Assembly: GCF_000960995.1 (NCBI RefSeq)
Contig: NZ_CP009435.1
Location: 2,542,001-2,606,000, forward strand
Origin: Burkholderia glumae LMG 2196 = ATCC 33617
GTDB taxonomy: Bacteria > Pseudomonadota > Gammaproteobacteria > Burkholderiales > Burkholderiaceae
Direction: 5' to 3'
DNA length: 64,000 nucleotides
Each line of letters begins with the position of its first letter. The stretch's first letter is position 1. Of the stretch, positions 54,751 to 63,519 are shown piece by piece. Position numbers and translations under genes: made by a program. The notes beneath the pieces are model-generated. The model saw only the letters and a program-made list of their open reading frames with translations, did not search any database and was not told the DNA's origin.

Positions 54751-55212
54751 TCAAAGCGCTTGTACAGCGTCGAGCACCTCGTCCACGTGCCCCGGCACCT
54801 TGACGCCGCGCCACTCCCGGCGCAGCACGCCGTCGCCGTCGATCAGGAAGGTCGAGCGCTCGACCCCACGCACTTCCTTGCCATACATTTTCTTCAGTTT
54901 CATGACGCCGAACATCGCGCAGAGCGTTTCGTCGGGGTCCGAAACGAGCGGGAACGGCAGTTCGAGCTTGGCCTTGAAGCTGTCGTGCGAGCGCAGGCTG
55001 TCGCGCGACACGCCGACGATCTCGGCGCCGGCCTTCTTGAACTTCGGGTACAGATCGCGGAACTGCAACCCTTCGGTGGTGCAGCCGGGCGTGTTGTCCT
55101 TGGGATAGAAATACAGCACGAGCTTCTTGCCGTTCAGCGAGGACAGGGTGAACTCGCCACCTGTCGCCGGCGCGGTGAAATCGGGAACTGGGCGGTCGAT
55201 TTCGACTGACAC
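54751..55212 (-). CDS. bcp: Peroxiredoxin of the PrxQ/Bcp family
   Basis: A 153-residue thiol peroxidase. The peroxidatic Cys44 lies in PGCTTEG. The resolving Cys five residues downstream, as in E. coli Bcp, is missing; the only other cysteine is Cys98 in PDETLCAMFG, the location used by a minority PrxQ subtype, so Cys44-Cys98 is the likely disulfide (inference). It reduces H2O2 and lipid hydroperoxides. Seventy bases downstream of arnD on the same strand, it might share that transcript. Confidence 0.93.
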   Translation of the reverse strand: MSVEIDRPVPDFTAPATGGEFTLSSLNGKKLVLYFYPKDNTPGCTTEGLQFRDLYPKFKKAGAEIVGVSRDSLRSHDSFKAKLELPFPLVSDPDETLCAMFGVMKLKKMYGKEVRGVERSTFLIDGDGVLRREWRGVKVPGHVDEVLDAVQAL

Positions 55213-55284
55213 GGAAATTCTCCTGTTGTTATCGGCGGCGCGGCGCTGGGCCGGCCGGGCATGACGGAAACCGCGGCGAACCGT

Positions 55285-56181
55285 TCAGCCGGGCTGGACG
55301 ATCAGCTCGCCGGAGCGACCTGGGATTTCGCCCCACGTAACAGGGTACGATGGCAGCGTGTCGAAATCCAGCGCGGCATGATAGTCGCCCATCGTCGCGA
55401 ACGTGTGGCCCTGCGCGCGCCAGCCGGCGAGCAGTTGCTCGAATACCGGCGCGAGCTTCTGGCCTTCCAGCTCGGCGTGCAGCGTAAACACCTGGTCGTG
55501 CGGATTGCGTTCGGTGCGCGCGAGCAGGTGGGCGGCCACGTTCGACTCATCCACGCCGTCGACGCCCAGCACTTCGTCGAGCGTCGGCAGCGTGGTCGGC
55601 AGCTGCACGTGGCCGAGCGTGCGGCCCGCCACCACCGGACGGTAGGGCCCGTGGCCCCGGCCGTCGGACGCGTAGCGCATGCCCCAGGCGTCGATCTGCT
55701 CGAACGCGGCGTCGTTCATCTGCCAGCCGGCCGCGCCGTGCGTGGCCGGCGGCGCGCCGAATATCTCGACGAAGCGCGCATGGCTCTTGCCCATCTCGCG
55801 CGCAGTCCAGGCGCGTTCGCGCCCGCGCACGTTGTCCTGCCAGTAGACGTGATCCCAGGTGTGAATGCCGCACTCGAAGCCTGCTTCGTGGATCGCGCGC
55901 ATCTCGGCCGCCGCGCGGCGGCCGATGTCCGGCCCCGGCAGCAGCACGCCGTACATCAGCTGGCGGATGCCGTAGTGCTCGACCACCGAGGTGCGCGAGA
56001 CCTTCTTCAGGAAGCCCGGCCGCAGCACGCGGCGCATCGCCCAGCCGGTGTGGTCGGGGCCGAGGCTGAACAGGAAGGTCGCGCGCGCGGCGTAGCGATC
56101 GAAGATCCGCGCGAGGTTCGGCACACCCTCGCGCGTGCCGCGCAGCGTGTCGACGTCGATCTTGAGGACGATGCGGGCCAA
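55285..56181 (-). CDS. arnD: 4-deoxy-4-formamido-L-arabinose-phosphoundecaprenol deformylase
   Basis: A 298-residue polysaccharide-deacetylase-fold enzyme, removing the formyl group from the lipid-linked L-Ara4FN before transfer to lipid A. The N-terminus has the metal-site pattern KIDVDTLRG, and FECGIHTWDHVYWQD carries the HxxxD/H motif. It is last in the arn operon (arnB-arnC-arnA-FT-arnA-DC-arnD), four bases after the decarboxylase gene. Confidence 0.95.
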   Translation of the reverse strand: MARIVLKIDVDTLRGTREGVPNLARIFDRYAARATFLFSLGPDHTGWAMRRVLRPGFLKKVSRTSVVEHYGIRQLMYGVLLPGPDIGRRAAAEMRAIHEAGFECGIHTWDHVYWQDNVRGRERAWTAREMGKSHARFVEIFGAPPATHGAAGWQMNDAAFEQIDAWGMRYASDGRGHGPYRPVVAGRTLGHVQLPTTLPTLDEVLGVDGVDESNVAAHLLARTERNPHDQVFTLHAELEGQKLAPVFEQLLAGWRAQGHTFATMGDYHAALDFDTLPSYPVTWGEIPGRSGELIVQPG

Positions 56182-56185
56182 CGCG

Positions 56186-57241
56186 TCAGCCTTGCTGCTC
56201 GACCAGCGCGCGCGCGTCGGCCACGTGGCCGCGGTACGCCTCGAAGATGTTGCGCAGCGCGTCGTCGAACGTCGTCTCCGGTGCCCAGCCGAGCTCTTGC
56301 ATCGTATTGTCGATCTTCGGCACGCGGTTCTGCACGTCCTGGTAGCCGTTGCCGTAGTAGGCGCCCGAGGTGGTCTCGACGAGCTGCACGTTCTTCGCCG
56401 AATCGGCGTACTCGGGGAATTCGGCCGCCAGTTCGAGCATCTTGTGCGCGAGCTCGCGCACCGAGTAGTTGTTGCTCGGGTTGCCGATGTTGTAGATCTT
56501 GCCGGTGGCCACGCCGTCGCGGTTCTCGATGATCTTCATCAGCGCGCTGATGCCGTCGTCGACATAGGTGAACGCGCGCTTCTGCGAGCCGCCGTCGACG
56601 AGGCTGATGTTCTCGCCGCGCACGATGTGGCCGAGGAACTGCGTGACCACGCGCGAGCTGCCTTCCTTGGGCGTGTAGATCGAGTCGAGGCCCGGGCCGA
56701 TCCAGTTGAACGGGCGGAACAGCGTGAAGTTCAGGCCCTCCATGCCGTAGCCCCAGATCACGCGATCCATCAACTGCTTCGAGCAGGCGTAGATCCAGCG
56801 CGGCTTGTTGATCGGGCCATAGGTGAGCGCGGAAGCGTCCGGATCGAACTGCTCGTCCGAGCACATGCCGTAGACCTCGGAAGTCGACGGAAACACCAGA
56901 TGCTTGCCGTATTTCACGGCCGAACGCACGATCGGCAGGTTCGCCTCGAAATCGAGCTCGAACACGCGCAGCGGCTGCTGCACATAGGTGGCGGGCGTGG
57001 CGATCGCGACCAGCGGCAGGATCACGTCGCACTTCTTGACGTGGTATTCCACCCATTCCTTGTTGATCGTGATGTCGCCTTCGAAGAAATGCATCCGCGG
57101 GTGGTTGACGAGGTCGCCAAGCCGGTCGGTCTGCATGTCCATCCCGAATACTTCCCAATCGGTGGTTTCAAGAATGCGTTTGGACAGGTGATGGCCGATG
57201 AAGCCGTTCACACCCAGGATCAGGACTTTTTTTGCTTTCAT
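56186..57241 (-). CDS. UDP-glucuronate decarboxylase (ArnA C-terminal activity as a separate gene)
   Basis: A 351-residue SDR enzyme oxidatively decarboxylating UDP-glucuronate to UDP-4-keto-arabinose. The NAD motif GVNGFIG is at 10-16 and the catalytic pair is Tyr151/Lys155 (IYACSKQ). It equals the second domain of E. coli ArnA, encoded separately; its ATG overlaps the formyltransferase stop by ATGA. The N-formyl step is carried by the neighbouring gene. Confidence 0.95.
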   Translation of the reverse strand: MKAKKVLILGVNGFIGHHLSKRILETTDWEVFGMDMQTDRLGDLVNHPRMHFFEGDITINKEWVEYHVKKCDVILPLVAIATPATYVQQPLRVFELDFEANLPIVRSAVKYGKHLVFPSTSEVYGMCSDEQFDPDASALTYGPINKPRWIYACSKQLMDRVIWGYGMEGLNFTLFRPFNWIGPGLDSIYTPKEGSSRVVTQFLGHIVRGENISLVDGGSQKRAFTYVDDGISALMKIIENRDGVATGKIYNIGNPSNNYSVRELAHKMLELAAEFPEYADSAKNVQLVETTSGAYYGNGYQDVQNRVPKIDNTMQELGWAPETTFDDALRNIFEAYRGHVADARALVEQQG

Positions 57242-58194
57242 GACTGGCGGGAAGAATCAATGAACTGCGCGAATTGAGCGGGAGAGACGACCGGGCCGGA
57301 ATCCGGGCCGCCGTTGCGCGCTTCGCGCAACTCGAGGACGGTGACGGCGCGGCTGTCGCCGCACACGCCGAATAGCGCATTATCGCGCACCTGCAGGCCC
57401 GGGGGCAAATCCCGTGCAGCCTGCGCGGCGGCCGAGCCGGGCGCGGCCAGGCGCGCGCGCGCGACCACGAAGCGCGTGCCGGCGAGCTCGGTGAAGGCGC
57501 CCGGGTAGGGCGGGGCGACCGCGCGAATCAGGTTGTAGACCTCGGCAGCCGGCTTCGACCAGTCGATGCGGCCGTCCTCGGGCTTGCGCCCGCCGAAGTA
57601 GCTGCCCTGGGAGAGATCGTTCGGCAGGTGCGCGGCCTCGCCCGCGAGCAACGCGGGCAGCACGCGCCAGAGCGTCTGCTCGGCGGCCACCGTGACCTTG
57701 TCGAACACCTGCGCGGCGGTGTCGTCGGGCAGGATCGGCACCGCGGTCTGGCCCACGATCGCGCCGGCGTCGGGCTTCGCGGCCATCTCGTGCAGCGTCG
57801 CGCCGGTTTCGGTCTCGCCGTTGAGCACCGCCCAGTTGGTCGGCACCCGGCCGCGGTACTTCGGCAGCAGCGAGCCGTGCAGGTTGTAGGCGCCGCGCGC
57901 GGCCAGCGCCAGCAGCGACACCGGCAGCATGTGCCGGTAGTAGAACGAGAAGATGAAGTCGGGCCGCGCGGCCGAGACGGCCTCGCGCAACTCGGCGCCG
58001 GCCGGATCGGCCGGCGTGATCACGGCGATGCCGTGCTCGCGCGCCACCGCGGCGACGCTGTCGAACCAGATGTTCTCGGTCGGACTGTCCTCGTGCGTGA
58101 CGACTAGCGCGACCTCCACGCCGCGCGCGAGCAGCACCTGCAGGCAGCGCACGCCGACGTTGTGATAGGCGAACACGACCGCGCGCGGTTTCAT
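57238..58194 (-). CDS. UDP-L-Ara4N formyltransferase (ArnA N-terminal activity as a separate gene)
   Basis: A 318-residue formyl-THF-dependent transferase. The catalytic triad Asn104, His106 (NLHGSLLPKYRGRVP) and Asp142 (KPDAGAIVG) matches E. coli ArnA positions. ATG 58194 overlaps the arnC stop by 4 bp, and its own stop overlaps the decarboxylase start. This is one half of a bifunctional ArnA that is split in this lineage. Confidence 0.94.
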   Translation of the reverse strand: MKPRAVVFAYHNVGVRCLQVLLARGVEVALVVTHEDSPTENIWFDSVAAVAREHGIAVITPADPAGAELREAVSAARPDFIFSFYYRHMLPVSLLALAARGAYNLHGSLLPKYRGRVPTNWAVLNGETETGATLHEMAAKPDAGAIVGQTAVPILPDDTAAQVFDKVTVAAEQTLWRVLPALLAGEAAHLPNDLSQGSYFGGRKPEDGRIDWSKPAAEVYNLIRAVAPPYPGAFTELAGTRFVVARARLAAPGSAAAQAARDLPPGLQVRDNALFGVCGDSRAVTVLELREARNGGPDSGPVVSPAQFAQFIDSSRQS

Positions 58195-59207
58195 CGGCTG
58201 GCCTCCACGCGATGGCCGGCGCCGCCCGGCAGCGGCAGGTGGCTGCGCTCGGGGCGCTCCTCGAGCACGGTCTGGATCAGGTAGCGCGGCCGCGCACGCA
58301 CCTGCTGGTAGATTCGTCCGATGTATTCGCCGAGCAGGCCGAGCGCGAAGATGATCACGCCGAGCAGGAAGAACGTGATCGCGAACAGCGTGAACACGCC
58401 CTGGACCTCGGCGCCGATGACGAAGCGGCGGATCAGCAGCAGCAGGAACAGCGCGGCCGAGCCGATCGACAGGATCACGCCCACGAACGACAGCCACTGC
58501 AGCGGCACCACCGAGAAGCCGGTCACGAGATCGAAGTTGAGTCGGATCAGGCTGTAGAGCGAATACTTCGATTCGCCGGCGAAGCGCTCCTCGTGCGCGA
58601 CCTCGATTTCGGTCGGGTTCTGCGCGAACGTGTAGGCGAGTGCCGGGATGAAGGTGTTGACCTCGCCGCAGCGGTTGATGGTGTCGATGATCTGGCGGCT
58701 GTAGGCGCGCAGCATGCAGCCCTGGTCGGTCATCTTGATGCGCGTGATGCGCTCGCGCAGCCGGTTCATCGCGGCCGAGGCCTTGCGGCGGAACAGGCTG
58801 TCCTGGCGCTGCTTGCGGATCGTGCCGACGTAGTCGTAGCCCTCGCGCATCTTCGCCACGAGCTTGCCGATTTCCTCGGGCGGATTCTGCAGATCGGCGT
58901 CGAGCGTGATGACGACCTGCCCGCGCGACTGCTCGAAGCCGGCGAGAATCGCCATGTGCTGGCCGTAGTTGCCGTTGAGCAGCACCACGCGCGTGGTGTC
59001 GGGGCGGGCGCGGAACTGCTCGCCGAGCAGCGCGGCCGAGCGGTCGCGGCTGCCGTCGTTGATGAAGATCACTTCGTACGAGGCATCGAGCGCATCGAGC
59101 GCCGGATAGAGTCGGGCGAAGAGCGCGGCGAGCCCGTCTTCCTCGTTGTACACGGGGATGACGATCGAGACTTCCGGGTTCGTGGCGCGTGGTTCAGGGT
59201 GAGTCAT
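58191..59207 (-). CDS. arnC: Undecaprenyl-phosphate L-Ara4FN transferase
   Basis: A 338-residue family 2 glycosyltransferase moving L-Ara4FN to undecaprenyl phosphate at the inner membrane. VSIVIPVYNEEDGL and ITLDADLQNPPEEI (DxD) are typical; QRQDSLFRRKASAAMNRL marks the acceptor loop, and two transmembrane helices (about 232-300) anchor it. It is six bases after arnB and overlaps the formyltransferase gene. Confidence 0.95.
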   Translation of the reverse strand: MTHPEPRATNPEVSIVIPVYNEEDGLAALFARLYPALDALDASYEVIFINDGSRDRSAALLGEQFRARPDTTRVVLLNGNYGQHMAILAGFEQSRGQVVITLDADLQNPPEEIGKLVAKMREGYDYVGTIRKQRQDSLFRRKASAAMNRLRERITRIKMTDQGCMLRAYSRQIIDTINRCGEVNTFIPALAYTFAQNPTEIEVAHEERFAGESKYSLYSLIRLNFDLVTGFSVVPLQWLSFVGVILSIGSAALFLLLLIRRFVIGAEVQGVFTLFAITFFLLGVIIFALGLLGEYIGRIYQQVRARPRYLIQTVLEERPERSHLPLPGGAGHRVEASR

Positions 59208-59213
59208 TTCCGC

Positions 59214-60365
59214 TTATTTTCCGTATCGTTCGCAAATCTGGTTGACGGCGTCGACCACGCGCGTCACGTCGTCCCCGCTCATCAGCGTGAACAGCGGCAG
59301 CGTGACGGTCGAGGCGCCGAAGCGCTCGGCGTGCGGGAACATCCCCCCGCGGAAGCCGCGCGCACGGTACAGCGTGAACAGGTGGATCGCCGGGTAATGC
59401 ACCCCCGAGCCGATCCCGCGCTCCTTCAACTGCGCCATGAATTCGGCGCGGCTGAGCGTGAGCCGCTCGAGCGGCAGCGTGATCTGGAACATGTGCCAGT
59501 TGCTGTTCGCGAAGTCGGCCAGCGGCAGCCCGACGCCGAGCGCCGCCGCGGGACCGCCCGCGAACCCCTCGAAGTAGGCGCGGGCGAGCGCGCGGCGCTG
59601 TGCCGTGAAGCGCTCGATCTTCTCGAGCTGGCCGAGGCCGACGCGGGCCGCGACATCGGTGAGATTGTACTTGCCGCCGAGCAGGTCGCAGTCCATCCCG
59701 TCGAAGCCGGTGCGCGTGATGCCCTGCAGCCGGTATTTCTGCGCCAGCAGCGCCTCGTCCTCGTCGTTGAGCACCAGCGCGCCGCCCTCGATCGAGGTGA
59801 TGTTCTTGTTGGCGTGGAAGCTGAACGAGACCAGATCGCCGAACGCGCCGATCCGCTTGCCGTGCCACGAGGCGCCGAGCGCCTGCGCGGCATCCTCGAT
59901 CACGCGCAGCCGGTGCTCGCGCGCGATCGCGTAGAGGCGATCCATGTCGACCGGCAGGCCGCCCAGATAGACCGGGATCAAGGCCTTGGTGCGCGGCGTG
60001 ATCGCGCGCTCGAGGGCGTCGAGATCGAGGTTGCGCGTGGCCGGATCGATATCGACGAACACCGGCGTGGCGCCCGTCTCGATGATCACGTTGCTGGTGG
60101 CGACCCAGCTCGCGGGGGTGGTGATCACTTCGTCGCCGGGACCGACCCCGGCGATGCGCAGTCCGATCTCGAGCGTCGCGGTGCCCGAGTTGAAGGTCCG
60201 TACCGGCCGGCCGCCGCAGTACTCGGACAGCGCGGCCTCGAAACGCTGGTTCTGCGGGCCGGTGGTGATCCAGCCCGAACGCAGCACGTCGACCACGCCC
60301 TGGATGGTTTCCTCGTCGATCTCGGGTTTGACGAACGGCAAAAACGGCACGGATGTCTGGCTCAT
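59214..60365 (-). CDS. arnB: UDP-4-amino-4-deoxy-L-arabinose aminotransferase
   Basis: A 383-residue PLP enzyme aminating UDP-4-ketoarabinose. The internal aldimine lysine is Lys187 in FSFHANKNIT, and VIEDAAQALGA precedes it. ATG 60365 (MSQTSVPFLPFVKPEIDE) gives the standard N-terminus; an earlier in-frame start is less likely. It begins the arnB-C-A-D run. Confidence 0.95.
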   Translation of the reverse strand: MSQTSVPFLPFVKPEIDEETIQGVVDVLRSGWITTGPQNQRFEAALSEYCGGRPVRTFNSGTATLEIGLRIAGVGPGDEVITTPASWVATSNVIIETGATPVFVDIDPATRNLDLDALERAITPRTKALIPVYLGGLPVDMDRLYAIAREHRLRVIEDAAQALGASWHGKRIGAFGDLVSFSFHANKNITSIEGGALVLNDEDEALLAQKYRLQGITRTGFDGMDCDLLGGKYNLTDVAARVGLGQLEKIERFTAQRRALARAYFEGFAGGPAAALGVGLPLADFANSNWHMFQITLPLERLTLSRAEFMAQLKERGIGSGVHYPAIHLFTLYRARGFRGGMFPHAERFGASTVTLPLFTLMSGDDVTRVVDAVNQICERYGK

Positions 60366-60422
60366 GGCGGCTGGCTGGGTAGGTGTCGAAAGGGGCGGGA
60401 TCAGGGCCGATCCGCCATGCGC

Positions 60423-60449
60423 ATTAGACACTGGTTCGCGAGATTACAA
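60423..60449 (-). promoter_or_regulatory. Weak promoter candidate before arnB
   Basis: On the minus strand TTGTAA (complement of 60444-60449) and TCTAAT (complement of 60423-60428), spacer only 15 bp. It is in the 196-bp arnE-arnB gap. Confidence 0.3.
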
Positions 60450-60561
60450 CGTCTCTTTTTGTTGGGGGAAGGGGGCGCCGCCGGTAATCGCGGTGCGACC
60501 CGGCATGGCGCAACGGCGCGGCGCGCCGGCCGGGAGCGGCCGTGCCGCCCGGCGGCGAGGC

Positions 60562-60933
60562 TCAACTGCGCGCCAGCACCAGCACCCCCACCAGGATGAT
60601 GCCGATGCCGATCAGGCGCTGCACCGACAGCACCTCGCCGAACAGATACCAGGCGGCGAACGCGTTCACCACATAGCCGAGCGAGAGCATCGGATAGGCG
60701 ATCGAGACGTCCACGCGCGACAGCCCGACGATCCAGACCACCACGCTCAGCACGTAGCAGCCGAGCCCGCCGATGATCGGCAGCTGGGTCGCGATCTTGA
60801 AGCCGACCGGGATGATGTTGGCGCGCGTGAACTCGAAATGGCCGACGGCGTTGACGCCGGCCTTCAGCAGCAGTTGCGCGCAGGCGTTCAGCAGCACGCC
60901 GGTGACGATGCAGACGAGGGAAACGGGATTCAT
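60562..60933 (-). CDS. ArnE/EmrE-like small membrane transporter
   Basis: A 123-residue four-TM protein of the DMT/SMR type, with GVLLNACAQLLLKAGVNAV and SIAYPMLSLGYVVNAFAAWYLFGEVLS. In enterobacteria ArnE and ArnF form the undecaprenyl-L-Ara4N flippase; here a single subunit sits between arnT and arnB, so it would have to act alone or with a distant partner. Its ATG is 14 bp after the arnT stop. Confidence 0.88.
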   Translation of the reverse strand: MNPVSLVCIVTGVLLNACAQLLLKAGVNAVGHFEFTRANIIPVGFKIATQLPIIGGLGCYVLSVVVWIVGLSRVDVSIAYPMLSLGYVVNAFAAWYLFGEVLSVQRLIGIGIILVGVLVLARS

Positions 60934-60947
60934 CGGCGCGAAGGTCC

Positions 60948-62642
60948 TCAGGATTGCGGCTTGGCCATGGGTTTCTCGACGATCACGCGGCGCGTGTCGC
61001 GCGCGATCACCGTCATCGGCAGGCCTTGCGCGGCCAGCGCGGCGTAGCGCTCGGGGCGCATCACCGCGAGTGCGGCCGGCTCGGCGCGCCAGCGGCGCTC
61101 CCATTCCGCGATGGTCGGCACCCATTTTTCAGGCTGCTGCGAGATGCCGAACGCGAGTTCGTCCTGGTAGGCGACCAGCGTGGTGGTGTGGCCGACGTAG
61201 AACGGCAGCGTGTGGTCGAGCATCTCGATCGAGTAGAACGGCGTGCCGGGCGGCAGCTTCGCGAATGCGGCGCGCACCGCCGGCGCGAGCAGCGCGCCCG
61301 AGCTGTAGCGGCCGAACGCATCGTGGCCGGTGCCGCCGATGGTGCCGAGCAGCAGCCAGCCGGCGCCGAACACCAGCGCCGTCGCGGCGATGCCGGCCCG
61401 CGCACGGCGGTTCACCCACAGCGCGACGAGGGTGAGCACGAACGCGACCGCGAGCGCCGCGTAGACCCAGTGCTGGAAGCTGACGTAGAGCGCGTTCGGA
61501 GTGCGCGCGTCGCCAAGGCGGCCGAGCACGATCGAGCCGCCGGCGGCCGCCACCAGGAACACCAGGTAGCCGAGCAGATGGCGGCGGTAGTGCTCGCGCG
61601 AGACGAGCGGCAGGTAGGCGCCCAGCAGCAGGGCGAGCGACGGCGCGATCGGCAGGACATACGACACCAGCTTCGAGTGCGAGACGCTGAAGAACAGGAA
61701 GATGAAGCCGCTCCAGACCAGCAGCACCGTCATCGGCGCGAAGCCGTTCGGCTGGCGCGGCATGCGCCATGCATGGCGCAGGCTCTGCACGGCGACCGAC
61801 AGCCACGGCAGGAAGCCCACCAGCAGCACGCCGACGAAATAGTAGACCGGGCCCGGCCGGTTCTGCTCGGGCGTCAGGTAGCGGCGGAACTGCTGGACCA
61901 CGAAGAAGAAGTTGAAGAATTCGGGGTTGCGCTGCTGGACCAGCACGAACCACGGCGCGACGATCGCGAAGAAGATCACGATGCCGCTCACCAGGTACAG
62001 GCGCCGCCAGAGCGCCCAGTCGCGCGCAATCAGCGTGTAGAGCACCAGCACCGCGCCGGGCAGGATCACGCCGACCAGCCCCTTGGACAGCACCGCGAGC
62101 GCCATCGAGGCCCAGCACAGCCACATCCAGCCGCGCGTGGCGCGCACCGTCAGGCCCGGGCGCTGCGCCAGCAGCAGCGCGCAGAGCGTGACGGCCATCC
62201 AGAACGACAGGCCCATGTCGAGCGTGTTGAAGTGGCCCATCAGGTTCCAGTACGGCGACGCGGCGAGCACCACCGCCGCGCAGAAGCCGGCCAGCGGATT
62301 GAACACGCGCGCCCCGGTATAGCCGACCAGCAGCACGCCGGCGAAGCTCGCGAGCGCGGTGTAGAGCCGTGCTTGCCACTCGCCGATTCCGAACCAGGCG
62401 AACGTCAGCGCGTTCAGCCAGGTCTGCAGCGGCGGTTTTTCGAAATACTTGTAGCCGTTGTAGCGCGGCGTGATCCAGTCGCCGGTCACGAACATCTCGC
62501 GCGCCATTTCGGCGTAGCGGCCCTCATCGCTGGGGATCAGGTGGCGCAGCCCGAGCGGGCCGAACCAGATCGCGGCGAACGCTAGCAGGATCAGGAAAAG
62601 TACGGCACGGTTGAGCGGTAGCCTCGATGGCGTATCGTTCAT
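60948..62642 (-). CDS. arnT: Undecaprenyl-phosphate-L-Ara4N lipid A transferase
   Basis: A 564-residue polytopic GT-C glycosyltransferase that puts L-Ara4N on lipid A in the periplasm and gives resistance to polymyxin and cationic peptides. The SDEGRYAEMAREM acidic motif in the first periplasmic loop and TPRYNGYKYFEKPPLQTW match the family; about 12 hydrophobic spans follow, then a periplasmic C-terminal domain. In Burkholderia this modification is reported to be required for viability. It leads the minus-strand cluster. Confidence 0.95.
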   Translation of the reverse strand: MNDTPSRLPLNRAVLFLILLAFAAIWFGPLGLRHLIPSDEGRYAEMAREMFVTGDWITPRYNGYKYFEKPPLQTWLNALTFAWFGIGEWQARLYTALASFAGVLLVGYTGARVFNPLAGFCAAVVLAASPYWNLMGHFNTLDMGLSFWMAVTLCALLLAQRPGLTVRATRGWMWLCWASMALAVLSKGLVGVILPGAVLVLYTLIARDWALWRRLYLVSGIVIFFAIVAPWFVLVQQRNPEFFNFFFVVQQFRRYLTPEQNRPGPVYYFVGVLLVGFLPWLSVAVQSLRHAWRMPRQPNGFAPMTVLLVWSGFIFLFFSVSHSKLVSYVLPIAPSLALLLGAYLPLVSREHYRRHLLGYLVFLVAAAGGSIVLGRLGDARTPNALYVSFQHWVYAALAVAFVLTLVALWVNRRARAGIAATALVFGAGWLLLGTIGGTGHDAFGRYSSGALLAPAVRAAFAKLPPGTPFYSIEMLDHTLPFYVGHTTTLVAYQDELAFGISQQPEKWVPTIAEWERRWRAEPAALAVMRPERYAALAAQGLPMTVIARDTRRVIVEKPMAKPQS

Positions 62643-62805
62643 GAGTCGGTCAGCCTGTCAGACAACGGAAATCGGAATCGGCAAGAGCGGCGCGGCCCGA
62701 AGGCCACGCAGCCATCATTGGCAGCGGGCGGCCGCGTTGCCGGATTGGTCACGCATCGCGCGACCTCGCTCGCTTGACGACGGTTCGCGCGGCGGGTCGG
62801 GCCGC

Positions 62806-63186
62806 TCAGCCCGCGCGCTCGATCAGCAGCACGGCAGCCACCTTGCGGCCCTCGGCCATCAGGATGTTGTAGGTGCGGCAGGCGGCCTGGAAGTCCATCG
62901 TCTCCACGCCGATCCGGCGCGCCGTCAGCGCGGCGGTCAGGCGCGGGTGCGGAAAGCGCAGCCTCGCGCCGCTGCCGAAGATCACCACTTCCGGGGCCGG
63001 ATCGAGCAGCATCGTGAAATGTTCGGGCGCGAGCGCCTCGAACGAGGCCACGGGCCATGGCGCCACCGGGGCGCCCGGCAGCACGATCACGCTGTGTTCG
63101 TGGCGTGCCAGGTTGATGTCGACATAATCGGGGCCGTAGCCGGTGACGGTATTGAGCGCGTCGCTCGGGTCCTGATGTAGTTTCAA
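62806..63186 (-). CDS. Mth938-domain (DUF498) protein
   Basis: A 126-residue protein of the Mth938/NDUFAF3-like family. The core LPGAPVAPWPVASFEALAPEHFTMLLDPAPEVVIFGSGARLRFPHPRL is diagnostic. The start is TTG at 63186 (LKLHQDPSDALNTVTGYG); no ATG gives a full domain, so automated starts may differ. Eukaryotic relatives aid complex I assembly, but the bacterial role is unknown. It is divergent from the aminotransferase gene. Confidence 0.85.
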   Translation of the reverse strand: MKLHQDPSDALNTVTGYGPDYVDINLARHEHSVIVLPGAPVAPWPVASFEALAPEHFTMLLDPAPEVVIFGSGARLRFPHPRLTAALTARRIGVETMDFQAACRTYNILMAEGRKVAAVLLIERAG

Positions 63187-63519
63187 ATCGTTGTCCGCGG
63201 TGTCGGGAAGGCCGCTCCGGCCGGGCGCCCGGCCTGCCTGCCGGGGTGCCCGGCGGCGGCAGCCGCGGCCGGGCGGGCCCGGCCCGGACGGGGCCGCCGC
63301 CGGCCGGCTGGCCGGCGTGGCGCATTGCGAAAGCGGGTGAAAATCCGCTAAATTATAGCTTTTCCGTCGCCCCCGGGCGGCATTTGCGTCGCGCGTCGCC
63401 ACAAGCCGCGTCCGGCCTCGCTCCCGACCGTCTCCTAGACAGCGCGCACCGACCGGCCGCTCTCCAGTTTCGACTCCCATCCTCCAGCTTCGCAGGCCTA
63501 GCCCAGGAACGTGCCCGCC
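63187..63519. other. Divergent intergenic region before alaA
   Basis: 333 bp, carrying the alaA promoter at 63325-63354 and a long leader of about 155 nt. The 63190-63310 part is very G/C-rich with no gene seen. Confidence 0.6.
63325..63354 (+). promoter_or_regulatory. Promoter candidate for the aminotransferase gene
   Basis: -35 TTGCGA (63325-63330), 18-bp spacer, -10 TAAATT (63349-63354) in a locally AT-rich patch. Confidence 0.5.
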
